From assembly GCA_046048295.1 (NCBI GenBank), contig JBJOGJ010000182.1:1-8104 (forward strand): a stretch of 8,104 nucleotides of DNA, given 5' to 3'. This DNA is from CBDCWA01 sp046048295 (lineage in GTDB: Bacteria > Pseudomonadota > Alphaproteobacteria > Rhizobiales > Hyphomicrobiaceae). This document shows, in pieces, positions 5,823 through 8,104 of this stretch (position 1 is its first letter; the number at the start of each line of letters is the position of its first letter). The notes under the pieces are model-generated. The model had not been told where the DNA came from, ran no database searches, and worked only from the letters and a program-made list of their open reading frames with translations. Made by a program: the position numbers and the translations under genes.

Positions 5823-6479
5823 ATGGTCATGAACGCCAACGAAATCCTTGCCGGACTTGGGCGTGGCATTACACCCCTGATCGCCCGCCTGTTGACCGGC
5901 ATGCGAGCACGATGGCAGGGCTGCGAGCCGGTTGACCGCCAACGCCTCTACTACGCCAACCATGCCAGTCATGGAGATTTCATCCTGATCTGGTCCGCAT
6001 TGCCAGAAAGCCTCCGCCGAAACACCCGCCCCGTCGCCGGCGCGGACTACTGGGACAAGGCGGGCCTTCGCAAATTCGTCGCCACCCGCATATTCAACGC
6101 CCTGCTGATCGACCGGGTACCCGGCCGGAGCGGCGCTGCCCCCCTCGAGCAGATGCGTCAGGCGCTCGCCAACGGCGATTCGCTGATCATATTCCCGGAG
6201 GGAACCCGCAACACGACCAATGCCTCCCTGCTCGAATTCAAGAGCGGAATCTACCATCTCGGTCGCGCATGTCCTGACGTCGACTTCGTCCCGGTGTGGA
6301 TCGAAAATATCAATCGCGTACTGCCGAAGGGCGACATCCTCCCCGTACCGCTTATTTGCAGCGTCACCTTTGGCGCGCCGATCCGCGTCGGGCAGGACGA
6401 AGCGAAAGCAGCGTTTCTCCTTCGCGCGCGCAACGCCCTGCTTGCCCTCTCGCCGGACAGGAAAGTGAAGCGGACATGA
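5823..6479 (+). CDS. PlsC-type lysophospholipid acyltransferase (1-acylglycerol-3-phosphate acyltransferase family)
   Basis: The 218-residue product carries the PlsC acyltransferase motifs. The family transfers an acyl chain to lysophosphatidate or another lysolipid at the cytoplasmic membrane. Seen: NHASHGD (46-52), which gives the catalytic HX4D pair His47/Asp52; block II around GADYWDKAGLRKF (73-85) and LLIDR (94-98); FPEGTRN (124-130), the block III substrate-binding motif; and VPVWIENI (156-163) as block IV. There is no long N-terminal membrane helix, only a weakly hydrophobic stretch at 8-24, so it may be a peripheral membrane protein. I place the start at ATG 5823; ATG 5829 is an alternative, and an upstream in-frame ATG at 5766 would overlap the previous gene by 47 nt. 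Its stop overlaps the next start as ATGA at 6476-6479, a sign of translational coupling. In the operon it would make phosphatidate, the substrate of the next enzyme, unless it acylates a different acceptor. Confidence 0.9.
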   Translation: MVMNANEILAGLGRGITPLIARLLTGMRARWQGCEPVDRQRLYYANHASHGDFILIWSALPESLRRNTRPVAGADYWDKAGLRKFVATRIFNALLIDRVPGRSGAAPLEQMRQALANGDSLIIFPEGTRNTTNASLLEFKSGIYHLGRACPDVDFVPVWIENINRVLPKGDILPVPLICSVTFGAPIRVGQDEAKAAFLLRARNALLALSPDRKVKRT

Positions 6480-7414
6480 AGGATCCAGCCATCATCCTGT
6501 TCACGGCCGTCGTCGTCGTGTTGATCGTGGCGACACTGGTCGGCGAAATCCTCGCACGCCGCAATGGCAAGGCTGATCCCTCCCATGTGATCGACAACCT
6601 GAATGCGCGCATCCGGTCCTGGTGGATCATGGTCGGTCTGGTCACTGCAGCATTCCTTGCAGGCAAGCCCGGCATCATTGCGCTGTTCGCACTCGCGTCC
6701 TTCACCGCCCTGCGCGAGTTTCTGAGCCTGCTACACACGCGCCGCGCCGACCACATCGCACTGTGGGCGACATTCTTCGCCGTCTTGCCGATCCAGTACT
6801 ATCTGGTGGCGATCGAATGGTACGCGATGTACTCGATCTTCATACCCGTCTACGCATTCCTGGCCTTGCCGATCATCGCGGCGTTTCGCGGCGATGCCGA
6901 AGGCTTCATGACGCGGGTGTCGGAAGTCCAGTGGGCCGTGATGACCTGCGTCTTCTGCATCAGCCACGTGCCTGCGCTTATGACACTCGAGATCGCAGGC
7001 TACGAGGGGCAGTCGATCCTGTTGATCGCATTCTTCCTGATCGTGGTGCAGGGCAGCGACGTGCTTCAATACGTCTGGGGCAAGCTTGTCGGCAGGCGCA
7101 AGATCGCGCCGAGGCTGTCGCCTTCGAAAACCGTCGAGGGCTTTCTGGGCGGCGTCGCGAGCGCGACGCTGCTCGGCGGCGCCCTGTGGTGGCTCACGCC
7201 CTTCACGGTGCCGCAGGCGATGGCCATGGCGCTGGTCATTGCGGTTATGGGCTTTCTCGGCGGATTGGTCATGTCGGCCGTCAAGCGCGACCTAGGCGTG
7301 AAGGACTGGAGCGACATGATCGCCGGCCATGGCGGCGTGCTGGATCGCATGGACTCCGTCATCTTCTCGGCGCCCGTGTTCTTTCACTTCACCCGCTACT
7401 GGTTCACCGTCTAG
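6476..7414 (+). CDS. Phosphatidate cytidylyltransferase family protein, CdsA/YnbB-like
   Basis: This 312-residue polytopic membrane protein belongs to the CDP-diacylglycerol synthase family, which makes CDP-DAG from phosphatidate and CTP. Hydrophobic segments cover most of the chain (about 4-26, 50-85, 95-136, 153-200, 224-240, 244-266, 295-311). Family features visible are QGSDVLQYVWGKLVG (192-206), SPSKTVEG (215-222), and the C-terminal signature from Ser267 to Asp293: S-x-V-K-R-x4-K-D, then AGHGG (283-287) and DRMD (290-293). The usual signature has Pro where Ala283 stands. The start at 6476 overlaps the previous stop as ATGA; the frame extends upstream to 6296 only inside the acyltransferase gene. 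It closes the YnbA-PlsC-YnbB order. E. coli has ynbA and ynbB adjacent, as I recall, which supports a paired role distinct from the housekeeping cdsA/pgsA. It ends 45 nt from a convergent gene. The exact nucleotide-lipid product is inferred. Confidence 0.9.
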   Translation: MKDPAIILFTAVVVVLIVATLVGEILARRNGKADPSHVIDNLNARIRSWWIMVGLVTAAFLAGKPGIIALFALASFTALREFLSLLHTRRADHIALWATFFAVLPIQYYLVAIEWYAMYSIFIPVYAFLALPIIAAFRGDAEGFMTRVSEVQWAVMTCVFCISHVPALMTLEIAGYEGQSILLIAFFLIVVQGSDVLQYVWGKLVGRRKIAPRLSPSKTVEGFLGGVASATLLGGALWWLTPFTVPQAMAMALVIAVMGFLGGLVMSAVKRDLGVKDWSDMIAGHGGVLDRMDSVIFSAPVFFHFTRYWFTV

Positions 7415-7459
7415 CTGCTCGCCCGGAAGTCGCGCGCCAAAACCTGTTGTACCGCCCCT

Positions 7460-8104
7460 TCAAATGGCCGTATACCCACCATCGACGAGCATATCCGATC
7501 CCGTCACGAAACTCGCGTCATCGCTCACGAGGAACAGCGCCGCCGCCGCGATCTCCTCCGGCTGTCCCAGCCGCCCGATTGGATGCTTCGGCACGAACTT
7601 CTCGCGAACCACTTCCATGTTCGGATGCCGCTCCAGGAGCCGCTGCGTCTCGATCGCCCCCGGCGACAGGCTGTTGACGCGAATGTTGTCCGCCGCGAAA
7701 TCAATCGCCATCGACTTCGAAAGCTGCCGCACCGCAGCCTTCGTCGCGAGGTAGCCAGGCCGCCCTGGAACCGCGACGCTGCCGAACGTCGATGAGATAT
7801 TGACGATGCTGCCGCCACCCGCCTTGCGGAGTTCCGGCACCCCGTACTTGCAGGTTAGGAACACGCTCGACAGGTTGACGGCGAGTTCCTTGTTCCATTG
7901 CGCAAATGCCATCTCGACGACGTTCTGCACCGGCCCCGAAGTCGCTGCCGCATTGACGATGATGTCGAGCTTCCCGAAGTGGGAGACAGCGTCTCTAACC
8001 GCCTTCTCGACCGCCTTCTCGTCCGAAACATCCGCCACACAGTGCGCCGCCCGCCCGCCATGACGCGCATTGATCTCGTCCGCCGTCTTCTTCACCGCCT
8101 CGCC
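7460..8104 (-). CDS. Short-chain dehydrogenase/reductase (SDR) family oxidoreductase, partial
   Basis: This is the C-terminal 214 residues of a classical SDR; the gene continues past the right edge, so the N-terminal TGxxxGxG nucleotide-binding loop is not visible. The frame stays open to the last base (GEAVKKTADE at the edge), so the GTG at 8095 is an internal Val rather than a start. Counting from the edge: NAAA (51-54, the NNAG equivalent), Asn77 in AVNLSS, NISS (102-105) with the catalytic serine, Tyr118-x3-Lys122 (YLATK), the PGAIET segment (148-153), and the C-terminal MLVDGGYTAI. All catalytic positions are intact. The family reduces or oxidises carbonyl/alcohol groups with NAD(P)(H); the substrate is not predictable here. 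It is convergent with the lipid operon and separated by 45 nt with no clear terminator hairpin, so it belongs to another transcription unit. Confidence 0.92.
   Translation of the reverse strand, partial: GEAVKKTADEINARHGGRAAHCVADVSDEKAVEKAVRDAVSHFGKLDIIVNAAATSGPVQNVVEMAFAQWNKELAVNLSSVFLTCKYGVPELRKAGGGSIVNISSTFGSVAVPGRPGYLATKAAVRQLSKSMAIDFAADNIRVNSLSPGAIETQRLLERHPNMEVVREKFVPKHPIGRLGQPEEIAAAALFLVSDDASFVTGSDMLVDGGYTAI

Noticed and set aside
7415..7459. Possible bidirectional terminator between the convergent lipid operon and SDR gene
   Set aside because: No stable hairpin with a T-run is visible on either strand in these 45 nt.

Overview
The window is GC-rich (roughly 60-65% by eye), densely coding, and every complete gene strongly prefers G or C at third codon positions. 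That style, and the gene families present, fit a GC-rich proteobacterium, most likely an alphaproteobacterium; this is an inference from composition, as there is no rRNA or other marker gene. I see no tRNA, rRNA, CRISPR array, insertion sequence or phage gene.

Layout. (1) 1-4468, minus strand: a probable four-gene transcription unit read right to left. It encodes a xanthine dehydrogenase/CoxL-type molybdopterin-binding subunit (4468-2093), a glycerophosphodiester phosphodiesterase-family protein (2039-1272), and two halves of a split thiamine-diphosphate decarboxylase of the sulfopyruvate/phosphonopyruvate decarboxylase type (alpha 1162-638, beta 626-33). A 10-bp inverted repeat lies between the phosphodiesterase and the decarboxylase pair. 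(2) 4469-4625: a divergent intergenic region with three copies of GTGGCA and two dyads, a good place for a shared operator. (3) 4626-5033, plus strand: a small unrecognised basic protein with a C-terminal coiled coil. (4) 5183-7414, plus strand: a tight three-gene phospholipid module: CDP-alcohol phosphatidyltransferase (YnbA-like), PlsC-type acyltransferase, and CdsA/YnbB-like phosphatidate cytidylyltransferase. The last two overlap by ATGA. (5) 7460-8104, minus strand: the C-terminal part of a short-chain dehydrogenase/reductase, cut by the window edge.

How the genes may work together. The minus-strand unit pairs an enzyme that would release an aldehyde from a 2-oxo acid with a molybdenum hydroxylase subunit of a family that often oxidises aldehydes, so it could be a decarboxylation-oxidation route; the substrate is unknown. 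The plus-strand module encodes, in principle, acylation to phosphatidate, activation to CDP-diacylglycerol and transfer to an alcohol, so it looks like a self-contained accessory phospholipid pathway with an unidentified head group. Its phosphatidyltransferase has Asn in place of two of the four usual motif aspartates, and its cytidylyltransferase has Ala in place of Pro in the family signature. The module is the most interesting part of the window. No dramatic unknown system is evident.
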